Shown here: positions 44,381 to 53,833 of the stretch, in pieces
Position numbering within the stretch: position 1 is the stretch's first letter
How the letters are laid out: each line of letters starts with the position of its first letter
NCBI RefSeq assembly: GCF_036346105.1
Contig: NZ_CP107811.1
Location: 5,909,501-5,973,500, forward strand
Reading direction: 5' to 3'
Origin: Streptomyces sp. NBC_00539
GTDB taxonomy: Bacteria; Actinomycetota; Actinomycetes; Streptomycetales; Streptomycetaceae
DNA length: 64,000 bases
Notes under the pieces: model-generated
The model's input: only the letters and a program-made list of their open reading frames with translations
The model's database searches: none
What the model was told of the DNA's origin: nothing
Position numbers and translations under genes: made by a program

Positions 44381-45171
44381 CCAGCGCACCCCCCGTCGCC
44401 CCTGGGGCCCACGCTCCGGCGGGGCTGCGGGCCACCGCCCGGATCGCCGCCGTGGCCGACGGCCGGGGCGGCACCGCCCTGCCGCTGCTGGCCGGGGAAG
44501 GCCCGCTCGCGCTGCGCCGCACCCGCGGCGAGGGCGCCGAGGCCGGCGTGATGCTCGTCGGCGCGATGTCCGCACCGCTCGGCGGAGACCACCTGAGCGT
44601 CGAGGCCGACGCCGGACCGGGGGCCCGGCTGGGGCTCCGCTCGGCGGCGGCCACCCTGGCACTGCCCGGCCGGGGCGGCGCGCCCGCGCGGTATGACGTA
44701 CGGCTGACGCTGGCCGAGGAGGCGGCCGTGCGCTGGCTGCCGGAGCCGCTGGTCTCCGTACGCGGCAGTGACCTGCGGGTGCGCACCCGCGTGGAACTCG
44801 CCCCCACCGCCAGGCTGCTGCTGCGCGAGGAGCAGGTGCTCGGCCGCACCGGGGAGGCACCGGGCCTGCTGCGCAGCCGCCTCACCGTCTCCCGTGGCGG
44901 CCGCCCGCTGCTCGACCAGGAACTGGCCTGCGGGCCGGGAGCCCCCGGTGGCTGGGACGGCCCGGCGGGACTCGCGGGCCACCGGGCGCTCGGCCAGCTC
45001 CTGGTGGTGGACCCGCAGTTCGCCGAGGCCCCGCCGACACCCGCGGTGCTGGGCGAGTTCGCGGCGGCGACCCCGTTGGCCGGGCCGGCCGTCCTGGTGA
45101 CGGCCCTCGCCCCGGACGCGCTGCGGCTGCGGGAACTGCTCGACGCGGCCTGCGCGACGTACGGCTGGTAA
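44377..45171 (+). CDS. ureD: Urease accessory protein UreD/UreH
   Basis: A 264-residue beta-rich protein from GTG 44377. It shows typical UreD segments: [61 protein letters not shown], and a C-terminal [16 protein letters not shown]. It scaffolds UreF-UreG on apo-urease. The start overlaps ureG, so the accessory genes are translationally coupled. It is the last gene of the operon. Confidence 0.92.
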
Positions 45172-45364
45172 CGGGAGGGCGGACCTGGGGCGAACCGGAC
45201 ACCGCTCAGCGGTACACACTCGTCCGGATATCGGCTTGGCAAAGAACCGGACCGTGCACTGTCGCCCGCTCCCGGTCAGGCGCAAGGATCCCCCTGCACG
45301 TCAACGACCGAAACAGACCAACACGGCTGCCCGTGACGGCACATGACGCAGGGGGAACAACCAC

Positions 45365-47035
45365 GTGATACGCACCGCGGCGCTGGGGAGCGCCGCCACT
45401 CTGATCACCGGCGCTCTGGCGGCGAGCCTGCTGCTCGCCCCGACCGCCGAGGCCGCTCCGGCCTCCGGTGACAACGGCTACAACGAGGCGATCGGCGTTC
45501 AGGTCGCCGCCGCCCGCGCCGCCCGCACCGGGATCGATTGGAAGGACTGCCCGGCCGACTGGGGCTTCGAGAAGCCGATCCAGTGCGGCTGGGTCAAGGT
45601 CCCGCTCGACTACGCCAAGCCGTACGGCAAGACCATCGACCTCGCCGTCGACCGTGCGCTGAGCACCGGCACCAAGGAAGAGCGCCAGGGCGCGCTCGTC
45701 TACAACCCCGGCGGCCCGGGCGGCTCCGGCATGCGCTTCCCGCGCCGGATCACCACCAAGTCCCCGCTGTGGGTCAACACCGCCAAGGCGTACGACTTCG
45801 TGGGCTTCGACCCCCGCGGCGTCGGCCACTCGGCGCCGATCTCCTGCGTCGACCCGCAGGAGTACGTCAAGGTCCCGAAGGCGGACCCGGTCCCGTCCAA
45901 CGAGGCCGACAAGCGCGCCCAGCGCAAGCTCGCCGCGGAGTACGCGGACGGCTGCAAGGAGCGCAGCGGCGAGATGCTGCCGTTCATGACCACGCCGAAC
46001 ACCGCGCGTGACCTGGACGTCATCCGGGCCGCGCTCGGCGAGAAGAAGCTGAACTACCTCGGCGTCTCCTACGGCACCTACCTCGGCGGGGTCTACGCGA
46101 CCCTGTTCCCGGGCCACGTGCGCCGCATGATCGTCGACAGCGTGGTCAACCCGGAGCAGGACAACATCTGGTACCAGGCCAACCTGGAACAGGACGTCGC
46201 CTTCCAGATGCGCTGGAACGACTGGGAGGACTGGGTCGCCAAGAACGACGCCGTCTTCCACGTCGGCGACACCCGCGCCAAGGTCGAGGCCAAGTGGCTG
46301 GAACTGCGGGCCAAGGCCAAGGCCAACCCGCTGGGCGGCGTGGCCGGTCCGGCGGAGCTGATCGGCTTCTTCCAGAGCGCCCCGTACTACGACTCTTCCT
46401 GGGTGCCCACCGCCCAGGCCCTGAGCGCGTACGTCGCCGGTGACGAGCAGCCGCTGATCGACGCGGTCACCCCCGACCTCGCCGACATCAAGGGCAACAT
46501 CGCGACGGAGAACGGCAACGCCGTCTACACCGCGGTCGAGTGCGCCGACGCCAAGTGGCCCACCAGCTGGGCCAAGTGGGACCGGGACAACACCGCGCTG
46601 CACAAGAAGTACCCCTTCCTGACCTGGTCCAACGCCTGGATGAACCTGCCCTGCGCGACCTGGAAGTCCAAGCAGAGCAGCCCGATCGAGGTCGGCGCGA
46701 GCGCCAAGCGCGGTCTGCCGCCGGTCCTCGTCGTCCAGAGCGAGCGCGACGCCGCCACCCCGTACGCGGGCGGCGTCGAGATGCACCGCCGCCTCGGCGG
46801 TTCGCGTCTGATCACCGAGAAGAACGCGGGCTCGCACGGTGTCACCAGCCTGGTGAACCCCTGCATCAACACCCGGGTGGACAGCTACCTGCTGACCGGC
46901 AAGGTCGACGCGCAGGACGTGACGTGCGAGCCGCACGCCACGCCGGTCGCCCCGGCCCCGGCCACCGCCAAGTCGGCGGCCGTGTCCCAGGGCGCCGAGC
47001 TGGCGCCGCGTGAGGAGCTCCCGGCCGTCCGCTAG
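45365..47035 (+). CDS. Secreted tripeptidyl-aminopeptidase-like serine hydrolase
   Basis: A 556-residue protein from GTG 45365, preceded by GGGGGAA. The signal peptide ends TAEA-APASG near residue 30. The alpha/beta hydrolase core has LVYNPGGPGGSGM, the nucleophile elbow GVSYGTYLGG (Ser near 240), the Asp of QSERDAATPY and the His of GSHGVTS, so the triad is complete. It resembles the Streptomyces Tap/SlpD mycelial peptidases, which release tripeptides from protein N-termini outside the cell. A TAP-like C-terminal domain is included. The final 35 residues are Ala/Pro-rich. Confidence 0.88.
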   Translation: MIRTAALGSAATLITGALAASLLLAPTAEAAPASGDNGYNEAIGVQVAAARAARTGIDWKDCPADWGFEKPIQCGWVKVPLDYAKPYGKTIDLAVDRALSTGTKEERQGALVYNPGGPGGSGMRFPRRITTKSPLWVNTAKAYDFVGFDPRGVGHSAPISCVDPQEYVKVPKADPVPSNEADKRAQRKLAAEYADGCKERSGEMLPFMTTPNTARDLDVIRAALGEKKLNYLGVSYGTYLGGVYATLFPGHVRRMIVDSVVNPEQDNIWYQANLEQDVAFQMRWNDWEDWVAKNDAVFHVGDTRAKVEAKWLELRAKAKANPLGGVAGPAELIGFFQSAPYYDSSWVPTAQALSAYVAGDEQPLIDAVTPDLADIKGNIATENGNAVYTAVECADAKWPTSWAKWDRDNTALHKKYPFLTWSNAWMNLPCATWKSKQSSPIEVGASAKRGLPPVLVVQSERDAATPYAGGVEMHRRLGGSRLITEKNAGSHGVTSLVNPCINTRVDSYLLTGKVDAQDVTCEPHATPVAPAPATAKSAAVSQGAELAPREELPAVR

Positions 47036-47041
47036 GTCGTC

Positions 47042-47070
47042 GGCAGCACCAGGCAGCACCAGGCAGCACC
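47042..47070. repeat. Three tandem 10-bp repeats GGCAGCACCA
   Basis: Nearly identical copies of GGCAGCACC(A/C) follow the peptidase stop. The array is too short to suggest a function. Confidence 0.6.
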
Positions 47071-47092
47071 CGGGCACGAACACGGAGAAGGC

Positions 47093-47803
47093 TCAGCGCG
47101 TCCTGCGCCGGGCCTTCTTCCGTGCCTGCTCCTCCTCCGCCTTCACCTCGGCGGCGTACCGGTCGACGTATTCCTGGCCGGACAGCTCCAGGACCGCGTA
47201 CATGATCTCATCGGTGACGGCCCGCAGGACCGCCCGCTCGCCTTCCAGGCCCTCGTACCGCGAGAAGTCCAGCGGCCGGCCGAAGCGGATCGTGACCCGC
47301 CGGATGTTGGGGATCTTCTGCCCCGGCGGCTGGATCTCGAAGGTGCCGACCATCGCGCAGGGCACGACCGGCACGCCCGCGCCGAGCGCCATCGCGGCCA
47401 CGCCGACCTTGCCCTTGTAGAGCCGCCCGTCGTGCGAGCGGGTGCCCTCCGGGTAGATGCCGAGCAGCTCCCCCTTGGCGAGGACGCCGAGCCCCTCGCG
47501 CAGCGCCGCCCGTCCGGCGTCCTTGCCGGAGCGGTCCACCGGGATCTGGCCGGCGCTGCGGAAGAAGGCGGCCGTCAGCCGCCCCTTGACGCCCGGGCCG
47601 GTGAAGTACTCGGCCTTCGCCAGGAAGGTGATCCGGCGTTTGAGGATCGCCGGCATCAGGAAATGGTCGGAAAACGACAAGTGGTTGCCGGCGATGATCG
47701 CCGGGCCCTCCGGCGGGATGTTCTCCAGGCCCTCGATACGCGGCCGGAACAGCAGCCGCAGCAGCGGGCCGAGCAGCACGTGCTTGAGCAAGTGGTAGAA
47801 CAC
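47093..47803 (-). CDS. 1-acyl-glycerol-phosphate acyltransferase family (PlsC)
   Basis: From GTG 47803 (AAGGGA 8 bases upstream) the product is 236 residues. The HX4D catalytic motif is NHLSFSDHF near residue 40, and the glycerol-phosphate motifs are YPEGTRSHDG and VVPCAMVGTFEIQP. It acylates lysophosphatidic acid or related lipids at the inner membrane. The charged tail (EEEQARKKARRRTR) is common in actinobacterial homologues. Transcribed alone, convergent with the peptidase. Confidence 0.92.
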   Translation of the reverse strand: MFYHLLKHVLLGPLLRLLFRPRIEGLENIPPEGPAIIAGNHLSFSDHFLMPAILKRRITFLAKAEYFTGPGVKGRLTAAFFRSAGQIPVDRSGKDAGRAALREGLGVLAKGELLGIYPEGTRSHDGRLYKGKVGVAAMALGAGVPVVPCAMVGTFEIQPPGQKIPNIRRVTIRFGRPLDFSRYEGLEGERAVLRAVTDEIMYAVLELSGQEYVDRYAAEVKAEEEQARKKARRRTR

Positions 47804-47865
47804 CGGCCGTTTCCCTTCACCTGGCGGACACGTCAGGGTGGCGCACCCGGTGCCGGATGGGCAGA

Positions 47866-48024
47866 TCACCTACTGCGGGAGGCCGCCAGCCCGGCGGTCA
47901 GCATGCCCAGCAGAACCCACACGAACCACAGCCAGCCGTTGCTGCCGAGCACCACGGAGTACGCCGCGACGGCCACCAGAGAGCCGAAGGTCAGCACGGC
48001 CATCGCCTTAACGGATCCGCTCAT
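47866..48024 (-). CDS. Small two-segment membrane protein
   Basis: A 52-residue protein from ATG 48024 with hydrophobic segments at about residues 5-26 and 30-47 joined by GSNG, and an arginine tail (ASRSR). It lies 32 bp downstream of the ctaG-like gene on the same strand, so it is probably co-transcribed. I do not recognise a family, but the composition and position argue for a real gene. Confidence 0.6.
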   Translation of the reverse strand: MSGSVKAMAVLTFGSLVAVAAYSVVLGSNGWLWFVWVLLGMLTAGLAASRSR

Positions 48025-48056
48025 GCCCCATGGTGGCGCGGGGAGGGGCCGCCGCG

Positions 48057-49025
48057 CTACCGGCCACGCCCCTGGAGCGAGGCGAGATACGAGTTGTACG
48101 CCTCCAGCTCCTGGTCCCCGTTGCGCTCCGCCGCCCGGTCGGAACGCTTGGCGGCCCGCTGCTCCGAGCGGTACCACTGGTAGACCAGAGCGATCAGCAC
48201 CAGCACCGAGGGGATCTCGCTGAAGGCCCAGGCGATGCCGCCGCCCCACTGCTGGTCGAGCAGCGCGTCGACGTGCAGGGAGGCCGGCGGGTTCGCGTAC
48301 GACTTGATCATCGGCTCGCTGGCCATCATCAGCGCGATGCCGAAGAACGCGTGGAACGGCATGCCGGCGAACAGCTCCAGCATCCGCATCACGTAGCCGG
48401 GACGGTGCGGACCCGGGTCCACGCCCATGATCGGCCAGAAGAAGATCAGGCCTACGGCCAGGAAGTGGACCATCATCGCGATGTGCCCGGTCCTGCTCTG
48501 CATCAGGGAGTCGAACAGAGGGGTGAAGTAGAGGCCGTAGAGGCTGGCGATGAACAGGGGGATCGTGAACGCCGGGTGGGTGATCACCTTGAGGTAGCGG
48601 CTGTGCAACAGCATCAGCAGCAGCTCGCGCGGTCCCTTGACGCCCCGGGCGGCCGGCGGGAGCGCGCGCAACGTCAGCGTCACCGGAGCGCCGAGCAGCA
48701 GCAGGATCGGGGAAACCATGCTGATCACCATGTGCTGCACCATGTGCACGCTGAACATGACCATGCCGTAGTCGTTCAGCTTGGTGCACATCATCAGGGC
48801 CACGGTCAGCACACCGGCGGTGAAGGAGACGGTCCGGCCCACCGGCCACCCGTCCCCGCGCCTGCGCAGCCGCACCACGCCCCACAGGTACAGGCCGAGA
48901 CCCAGCAGCGAGCCGATCAGGAAGAAGGCGTCGAAGGAGAACTCCAGCCCGCGCCCGAGAGTGAACGGCGGCAGGTCCATGTCCATGTCCATATTCATGT
49001 CCATGCCGTGACCGCTGTGATCCAT
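48057..49025 (-). CDS. CtaG/Caa3-type cytochrome oxidase assembly or copper protein
   Basis: From ATG 49025 (AAGGGAG 7 bases upstream) the product is 322 residues with about seven membrane segments, of the caa3_CtaG family (DUF1404-like). The N-terminus, MDHSGHGMDMNMDMDMD, is a copper-binding type Met/His stretch facing outside or inside the membrane. Conserved HMVQHMVISMVSPILLLLGAPV, SRYLKVITHPAFTIPLF and MMVHFLAVGLIFFWPI include several His. Members take part in copper delivery to the cytochrome c oxidase CuA/CuB site. Confidence 0.88.
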   Translation of the reverse strand: MDHSGHGMDMNMDMDMDLPPFTLGRGLEFSFDAFFLIGSLLGLGLYLWGVVRLRRRGDGWPVGRTVSFTAGVLTVALMMCTKLNDYGMVMFSVHMVQHMVISMVSPILLLLGAPVTLTLRALPPAARGVKGPRELLLMLLHSRYLKVITHPAFTIPLFIASLYGLYFTPLFDSLMQSRTGHIAMMVHFLAVGLIFFWPIMGVDPGPHRPGYVMRMLELFAGMPFHAFFGIALMMASEPMIKSYANPPASLHVDALLDQQWGGGIAWAFSEIPSVLVLIALVYQWYRSEQRAAKRSDRAAERNGDQELEAYNSYLASLQGRGR

Positions 49026-49065
49026 GTGTTCACTCCCTTGACTGTGGCGCTCCACCACAGTAGTG

Positions 49066-49097
49066 CCGCCCCCGGACGCCGAAGCGTCCGGGGGCGG
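49066..49097 (-). terminator. pfkA terminator
   Basis: Perfect 14-bp arms CCGCCCCCGGACGC and GCGTCCGGGGGCGG with a 4-base loop CGAA, just past the pfkA stop and before the ctaG-like start. Confidence 0.8.
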
Positions 49098-49116
49098 TGT
49101 CAGAAGGGGGGAAACA

Positions 49117-50145
49117 TCACAGAACGGTCTCCGCCTCGTCGTAGCGCTCGACCGGGACCGTCTTGAGGCTCCGTACGGCGTCGGCGAGCGGCACCATCAC
49201 GATGTCGGTACCGCGCAGCGCGGTCAGCATGCCGAACTCGCCCCGGTGTGCGGCCTCCACCGCGTGCCAGCCGAAGCGGGTGGCCAGGACGCGGTCGTAC
49301 GCGGTCGGCGTGCCGCCGCGCTGCACGTGGCCGAGGATCACCGGACGGGCCTCCTTGCCGAGGCGGTCCTCCAGCTCGACGGCGAGCCGGTTGCCGATGC
49401 CGGCGAACCGCTCGTGGCCGTACATGTCGGTACCGCCCGACTCCAGCGCCATCGAGCTGCCCGGGGCGGGCTTGGCGCCCTCGGCGACCACGACGATGGC
49501 GAACCGCTTGCCGGCCGAGAACCGCTCGCCGACGATCGCGGTCAGCTCCTCGATGTCGAAGGGGCGCTCCGGCACGACGATGGCGTGCGCGCCCGCAGCC
49601 ATGCCGGAGTGGAGCGCGATCCAGCCGGTGTGGCGGCCCATGACCTCGACGACCATCACCCGCTGGTGGGACTCGGCGGTGGTCTTGAGCCGGTCCAGGG
49701 CCTCGGTGGCGACCCCGACGGCGGTGTCGAAACCGAAGGTCACGTCGGTGGAGGCGATGTCGTTGTCGATGGTCTTGGGGACGCCGACGATGGGCAGGCC
49801 GCCCTCGGACAGCAGGTTCGCCGCCTTGAGGGTGCCCTCCCCGCCGATCGGGATGATCGCGTCCAGGCCGAGGTCCGCGAGGTGCCCCCGGGCCCGCTCC
49901 ACGCCGTCGCGCAGGTGCGCGGGCTGGACGCGGGAGGAGCCGAGGATGGTGCCGCCGCGGGCCAGGATGCCGCTGACCGCGTCCAGGTCGAGCTTGCGGT
50001 AGTCGCACTCCAGCAGGCCACGCCAGCCGTCGTGGAAGCCGATCACCTCATCGCCGTGGTCGACGACGGCGCGGTGCACGACGGAGCGGATGACGGCGTT
50101 GAGGCCGGGGCAGTCGCCTCCGGAAGTGAGCACACCAATGCGCAT
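49117..50145 (-). CDS. pfkA: 6-phosphofructokinase
   Basis: From ATG 50145 the product is 342 residues. Typical motifs are MRIGVLTSGGDCPGLNAVIRS, IIPIGGEGTLKAANLL (GGEGT with Gly at the position that decides ATP use, as in actinobacterial ATP-PFKs), the catalytic loop KTIDNDIASTD (D as proton acceptor) and VVEVMGRHTGWIAL. It phosphorylates fructose 6-phosphate in glycolysis. The ribosome site was not clear; the upstream open frame is not part of the family. Confidence 0.94.
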   Translation of the reverse strand: MRIGVLTSGGDCPGLNAVIRSVVHRAVVDHGDEVIGFHDGWRGLLECDYRKLDLDAVSGILARGGTILGSSRVQPAHLRDGVERARGHLADLGLDAIIPIGGEGTLKAANLLSEGGLPIVGVPKTIDNDIASTDVTFGFDTAVGVATEALDRLKTTAESHQRVMVVEVMGRHTGWIALHSGMAAGAHAIVVPERPFDIEELTAIVGERFSAGKRFAIVVVAEGAKPAPGSSMALESGGTDMYGHERFAGIGNRLAVELEDRLGKEARPVILGHVQRGGTPTAYDRVLATRFGWHAVEAAHRGEFGMLTALRGTDIVMVPLADAVRSLKTVPVERYDEAETVL

Positions 50146-50284
50146 GGCAGGAAGAACCTTTGCAACGTGGGCCGACGACCGGACCACGTCGTCCGGTTGG
50201 TACTGCCCGCCAGCCTACAAGCGGATTCCCACCGGACTGAACCATCCTCCACATGCTGGTCACATCCGTCGTACGAACGCACGC

Positions 50285-50316
50285 CGGCCCGGACCCCCCA
50301 AGGGGAATCCGGGCCG
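50285..50316 (-). terminator. gatD terminator
   Basis: Arms CGGCCCGGA and TCCGGGCCG (9 bp) with a 14-base loop just past the gatD stop. Confidence 0.65.
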
Positions 50317-50336
50317 AACGGGGCGTGACGGACGCG

Positions 50337-51065
50337 TTACGCGGGCTGCGTGGCCGCCGCGATGCGCTCGTCGCGCAGCGCCTCGTACCAGCGGTCGTCG
50401 AGGCCCGGCAGCGCGTTCACATCGAGGGCCAGCTTCAGCAGCAGGTCCGCGATCTGCGGGTTGCGGGCCATCACGGGACCGTGCATGTAGGTACCGAACA
50501 CGGTGTCGTTGTACGCGCCTTCGGTGCCGTCGCCGGTTCCGTTGCCCCGGCCCAGCCGGGTGCGGGCGAAGGGCTTGGCCGTCGGACCGAGGTGGGTCAC
50601 GCCCTGGTGGTTCTCGAAGCCCGTCAGCGGGGGCAGGTTCAGACGCGGGTCGATGTCGGCGAGGACGTCGCCGACGCACCGCTCGCCCTCGCCGCGGACC
50701 GTGACCACGTCCAGCAGGCCCAGGCCCTGCTGGCGCTCGCCCACGTCGTTGACGAACTCGTTGCCGAGGATCTGGTACCCGGCGCAGACCGAGAAGACGA
50801 TCGCCCCGTTCGAGACGGCCCGCTCCAGGCCGCCGTCGCGCAGCAGGCGCTCCGCCGCCAGGCGCTGCGGCCGGTCCTCGCCACCGCCGATCAGGTAGAT
50901 GTCACCGGAGGTGGGAATGGGCTGGTCGCTGCGCACGTCCACGCGCTGCACGTCCAGGCCGCGCTGGCGCGCCCGGCGCTCCACCACGAGGGCGTTGCCC
51001 TGGTCTCCGTACGTGCTGAGCAGGTCCGGGTAGACCCACACCAGACGCAGACTGTTGTCGCTCAT
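50337..51065 (-). CDS. gatD: Lipid II isoglutaminyl synthase, glutaminase subunit GatD
   Basis: A 242-residue class I glutamine amidotransferase of the CobQ-like group. Nucleophile Cys is in FSVCAGYQILGNEF near residue 94 and catalytic His in GTYMHGPVMARNP near 200. GatD supplies ammonia to MurT, which amidates D-iso-glutamate of lipid II in the peptidoglycan stem. It follows murT by 28 bp on the same strand, the usual murT-gatD order. Confidence 0.93.
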   Translation of the reverse strand: MSDNSLRLVWVYPDLLSTYGDQGNALVVERRARQRGLDVQRVDVRSDQPIPTSGDIYLIGGGEDRPQRLAAERLLRDGGLERAVSNGAIVFSVCAGYQILGNEFVNDVGERQQGLGLLDVVTVRGEGERCVGDVLADIDPRLNLPPLTGFENHQGVTHLGPTAKPFARTRLGRGNGTGDGTEGAYNDTVFGTYMHGPVMARNPQIADLLLKLALDVNALPGLDDRWYEALRDERIAAATQPA

Positions 51066-51093
51066 GCTCTTGTGTCCTCTGGAGGTATGAGTA

Positions 51094-52332
51094 CTAGTTG
51101 CCGACGCGGCGGCGCACGTCCTGGAATGCGGTGTAGTTGGCGATCAGCTCGATCTGTCCGGGCGGGGCGAGCTGCACGGCCTCGTCCAGGGTCTCGCAGA
51201 CGCGGAAGTCCAGGCCCGCGACCTCCAGGCGCACCGCGAGGTCCAGCTTGCGGTCGCCGATCACGAAGATGGGGTGCCCGGCCAGGCGCGGGTAGTCCAC
51301 GTCCCAGAGCCAGGAGGTGTCCGTGCCGTCGGCGCCGCGCGCGTTGACGGACAGGATCACCGGCGTCGGCGGCGGGTCGATCAGCGAGAACGTCTCCAGC
51401 CAGCCCGCCGGGTTCTTGGCGAGCAGCAGCCGCAGCTCACGGCCCTGGAAGGAGACCACGTCGTAGCGGCCGGCGACGGCCTGCACCTGGTACATCCGCT
51501 CCAGCGCGACCTGCGGCGGGACGCCGAAGACGGCTGCGACGGCGGCCGAGGTGGCGGCGTTGGCCTTGTTGGCACGGCCGGGCAGCTGGAGGTGGATCGG
51601 CCAGGCGCTTCCGTGCGGGTCCAGTACGTGGTCGCCGGAGAGCACCCAGCTGGGGGTGGGGCGGCGGAAGCCGCACTCGCCGCAGAACCAGTCGTCGCCC
51701 GGGCGCTGCATGACGCCACCGCAGGAGGGGCACGACCAGGCGTCGTCCTTCCACTCCTGGCCGGCCGCGACCCACACCACGTTCTGCGAGGAGGACGCGG
51801 ACCACACGATCAGCGGGTCGTCGCAGTTGGCCACGATGACGGCCTTCGAGCCCTGGAGCCCCTCGCGCCACTTCTCGGCCAGCATGCGGGTCTCGGCCGC
51901 GCGGTCCAACTGGTCGCGGGAGAGGTTGAGCAGGGCGATCACCTTGGGGGTCACGTCCCGGGCCACTCCGGCCAGGTACTTCTCGTCGACCTCGATGACG
52001 CCGTACTTGGCGTCCGAGCCGCCCGCCAGCGCGGAGGTGATCCCGGCCGGCATGTTCGCGCCCAGCGCGTTGGAGACCACCGGACCGCTGGCCCGCAGCG
52101 CCTCGGCGATCAGGCGGGTCGTCGTGGTCTTGCCGTTCGTCGCGGAGACGAGGACGACGTCGAGATGCTGCGCCAGCGCGCCGAGGAGATCGGGGTCCAG
52201 CCTGAGTGCGACCTTGCCACCGATCACCGATCCGCTTCCGCGTCCCGCGGCCCGCGACACCGCCGCCGCGGCCTTGCCCGCCGTCACGGCCAGCTTGGCC
52301 CGCGGCGAAAGCGGCTCCGTGTTGCCTGCCAT
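51094..52332 (-). CDS. murT: Lipid II isoglutaminyl synthase, Mur-ligase subunit MurT
   Basis: From ATG 52332 (AAGGGA upstream) the product is 412 residues. The Mur ligase P-loop is VSATNGKTTTTRLIAEAL near residue 62, with NLSRDQLDRAAE and ANCDDPLI in the central domain. A zinc ribbon CPSC...CGEC near residues 205-225 is a known feature of MurT, as is the C-terminal DUF1727 domain. The upstream open frame runs antisense to def and is not coding. Together with GatD it modifies cell wall precursors. Confidence 0.94.
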   Translation of the reverse strand: MAGNTEPLSPRAKLAVTAGKAAAAVSRAAGRGSGSVIGGKVALRLDPDLLGALAQHLDVVLVSATNGKTTTTRLIAEALRASGPVVSNALGANMPAGITSALAGGSDAKYGVIEVDEKYLAGVARDVTPKVIALLNLSRDQLDRAAETRMLAEKWREGLQGSKAVIVANCDDPLIVWSASSSQNVVWVAAGQEWKDDAWSCPSCGGVMQRPGDDWFCGECGFRRPTPSWVLSGDHVLDPHGSAWPIHLQLPGRANKANAATSAAVAAVFGVPPQVALERMYQVQAVAGRYDVVSFQGRELRLLLAKNPAGWLETFSLIDPPPTPVILSVNARGADGTDTSWLWDVDYPRLAGHPIFVIGDRKLDLAVRLEVAGLDFRVCETLDEAVQLAPPGQIELIANYTAFQDVRRRVGN

Positions 52333-52442
52333 CGTCCCTTGTCCTCCTTGCGTCGGTCGGCCCCAGCCTATCCAGTACCTGCCGGGGCCTTGACCGCGGC
52401 GCCCCAGGGGCGGCGCGGATCTGCTCATATCTTCGCCCGTCG

Positions 52443-52458
52443 TACGCTTACGGCCATG
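52443..52458 (+). promoter_or_regulatory. -10 element for leaderless def mRNA
   Basis: TACGCT (52443-52448), 7 bases, then ATG 52456, with no ribosome site. Confidence 0.5.
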
Positions 52459-53025
52459 CGACAGCGCCCCATCCCCGGCACCACCGGACTCGTCCGCACC
52501 ATGAGCCTGCTGGGCGATCCGGTGCTCCACTCGCCGTGCGCCGAGGTCACCGGGTTCGGACCCTCCCTCGACCGGCTCATCGAGGACATGTTCGCCACGA
52601 TGTACGCGGCCCAGGGCGTCGGCCTCGCCGCGAACCAGATCGGGGTCGGGCAGCGGGTGTTCGTCTACGACTGCCCCGACGACGAGGACGTCCGCCACGT
52701 GGGACACGTGGTCAACCCCCGCCTGGTGAGCGCCGACGGGGACGAGTTCCGCGGCCCCGAGGGCTGCCTGTCGCTGCCCGGCCTGGAGGCCGGCACGGTC
52801 CGCTTCGACCACGCCGTCGTCGAGGGGGTCACCTCCGACGGCGCGCCGGTACGGATCGAGGGCACCGGGTTCTTCGCCCGCTGCCTCCAGCACGAATGCG
52901 ACCACCTGGAGGGCACGGTGTACGCGGACCGGGTCACCGGACTGCGGGCGCGCCGGCTGCGGCGGGCGATCGGCAAGACGGCGTGGGGCGCGCGCGGACT
53001 CCTGGCCCTGGGCCGCGAGTCCTGA
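52456..53025 (+). CDS. def: Peptide deformylase
   Basis: From ATG 52456 the product is 189 residues. All three deformylase motifs are present: GVGLAANQIG near residue 55, EGCLSLPG with the metal Cys near 105, and QHECDHLEG with the HExxH pair near 147. It removes the formyl group from nascent proteins in the cytoplasm. The C-terminal 30 residues (RLRRAIGKTAWGARGLLALG) are longer than in the E. coli enzyme. The 5' open frame is antisense to murT. Confidence 0.94.
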   Translation: MRQRPIPGTTGLVRTMSLLGDPVLHSPCAEVTGFGPSLDRLIEDMFATMYAAQGVGLAANQIGVGQRVFVYDCPDDEDVRHVGHVVNPRLVSADGDEFRGPEGCLSLPGLEAGTVRFDHAVVEGVTSDGAPVRIEGTGFFARCLQHECDHLEGTVYADRVTGLRARRLRRAIGKTAWGARGLLALGRES

Positions 53026-53077
53026 CGGGAGGCGGTCCGCCCGCAGAGGCCGGGCCGCGGCCGGGACCGGGCCGCAC

Positions 53078-53722
53078 TCAGAAGCCGGGCCCGCCCAGGC
53101 GGTTGCCGGCCGTGGCCAGGCGGCCCCACAGCAGGTCGGTCAGCGCGGCCACCAACTCGGCGCGTTCGCAAGGGCGTTCGCCGAGCCACCAGTCGCCCGC
53201 CGCGTGCATCATGCCGACGATGCCGTGACCCCACACCCGGGCCAGGCGCTCGGAGCCCGGGCCGAGGTCGACGCGTTCGCCGATGACCTGCGCCAGCTCC
53301 TCGCCGAGGCGGCGCAGCAGCGGGGCCGAGTGCAGGCCGACGTCGAAGCCGCGTTCGGCGGACTGGGAGTCCTCCGCGGGGTGCATCAGGAACCGGTACA
53401 CCTGCGGCCGGGCCTCGATGGCCGCGAGGTAGGTGTCGAGCGTGGACTCCACCCGGCTGCGGCGCTCGGCCGGGGCGTCCAGTGCGGCCCGCAGCGAGTC
53501 CAGCAGGGCGTCGGTGTGCCGGACGGCGAGCGCCTGGTAGAGGCCGGCCTTGTCGCCGAAGTGGCGGTAGAGGATGGGCTTGGTGATGCCCGCCTCGGCC
53601 GCGATGGCGTTCATCGAAGCCTTGGGTCCGTCCCTGAGGACGACGCGGTCGGCCGCTTCGAGCAGCTCCCGCCTGCGGCGCTCGGCCGCTCCCGGTTCGC
53701 CGGCCTGCTGCGTGGTCTCCAT
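53078..53722 (-). CDS. TetR family transcriptional regulator
   Basis: From ATG 53722 the product is 214 residues. The TetR helix-turn-helix is at about residues 15-60 (RRELLEAADRVVLRDGPKASMNAIAAEAGITKPILYRHFGDKAGLYQAL). A ligand-binding C-terminal domain (TetR_C_33-like) follows. It is divergent from the acyl-CoA dehydrogenase gene with two inverted repeats between, so it probably represses that gene and itself in response to an acyl-CoA. Ligand unknown. Confidence 0.9.
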   Translation of the reverse strand: METTQQAGEPGAAERRRRELLEAADRVVLRDGPKASMNAIAAEAGITKPILYRHFGDKAGLYQALAVRHTDALLDSLRAALDAPAERRSRVESTLDTYLAAIEARPQVYRFLMHPAEDSQSAERGFDVGLHSAPLLRRLGEELAQVIGERVDLGPGSERLARVWGHGIVGMMHAAGDWWLGERPCERAELVAALTDLLWGRLATAGNRLGGPGF

Positions 53723-53833
53723 GACGTGTTTGTCTCCCCGCCCTTGCGATGTGCGTGACGCCCACGCAACGTAACACCCCGCACACCCTGCCGATCGAAC
53801 CGGAGGTGCTCCCGTGGCCGGTCGGCGCCCCGC

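Noticed and set aside
47042-47070. 10-bp repeats after the peptidase gene considered as an attachment site or CRISPR seed
   Set aside because: Only three short units with no spacers, integrase or tRNA nearby.
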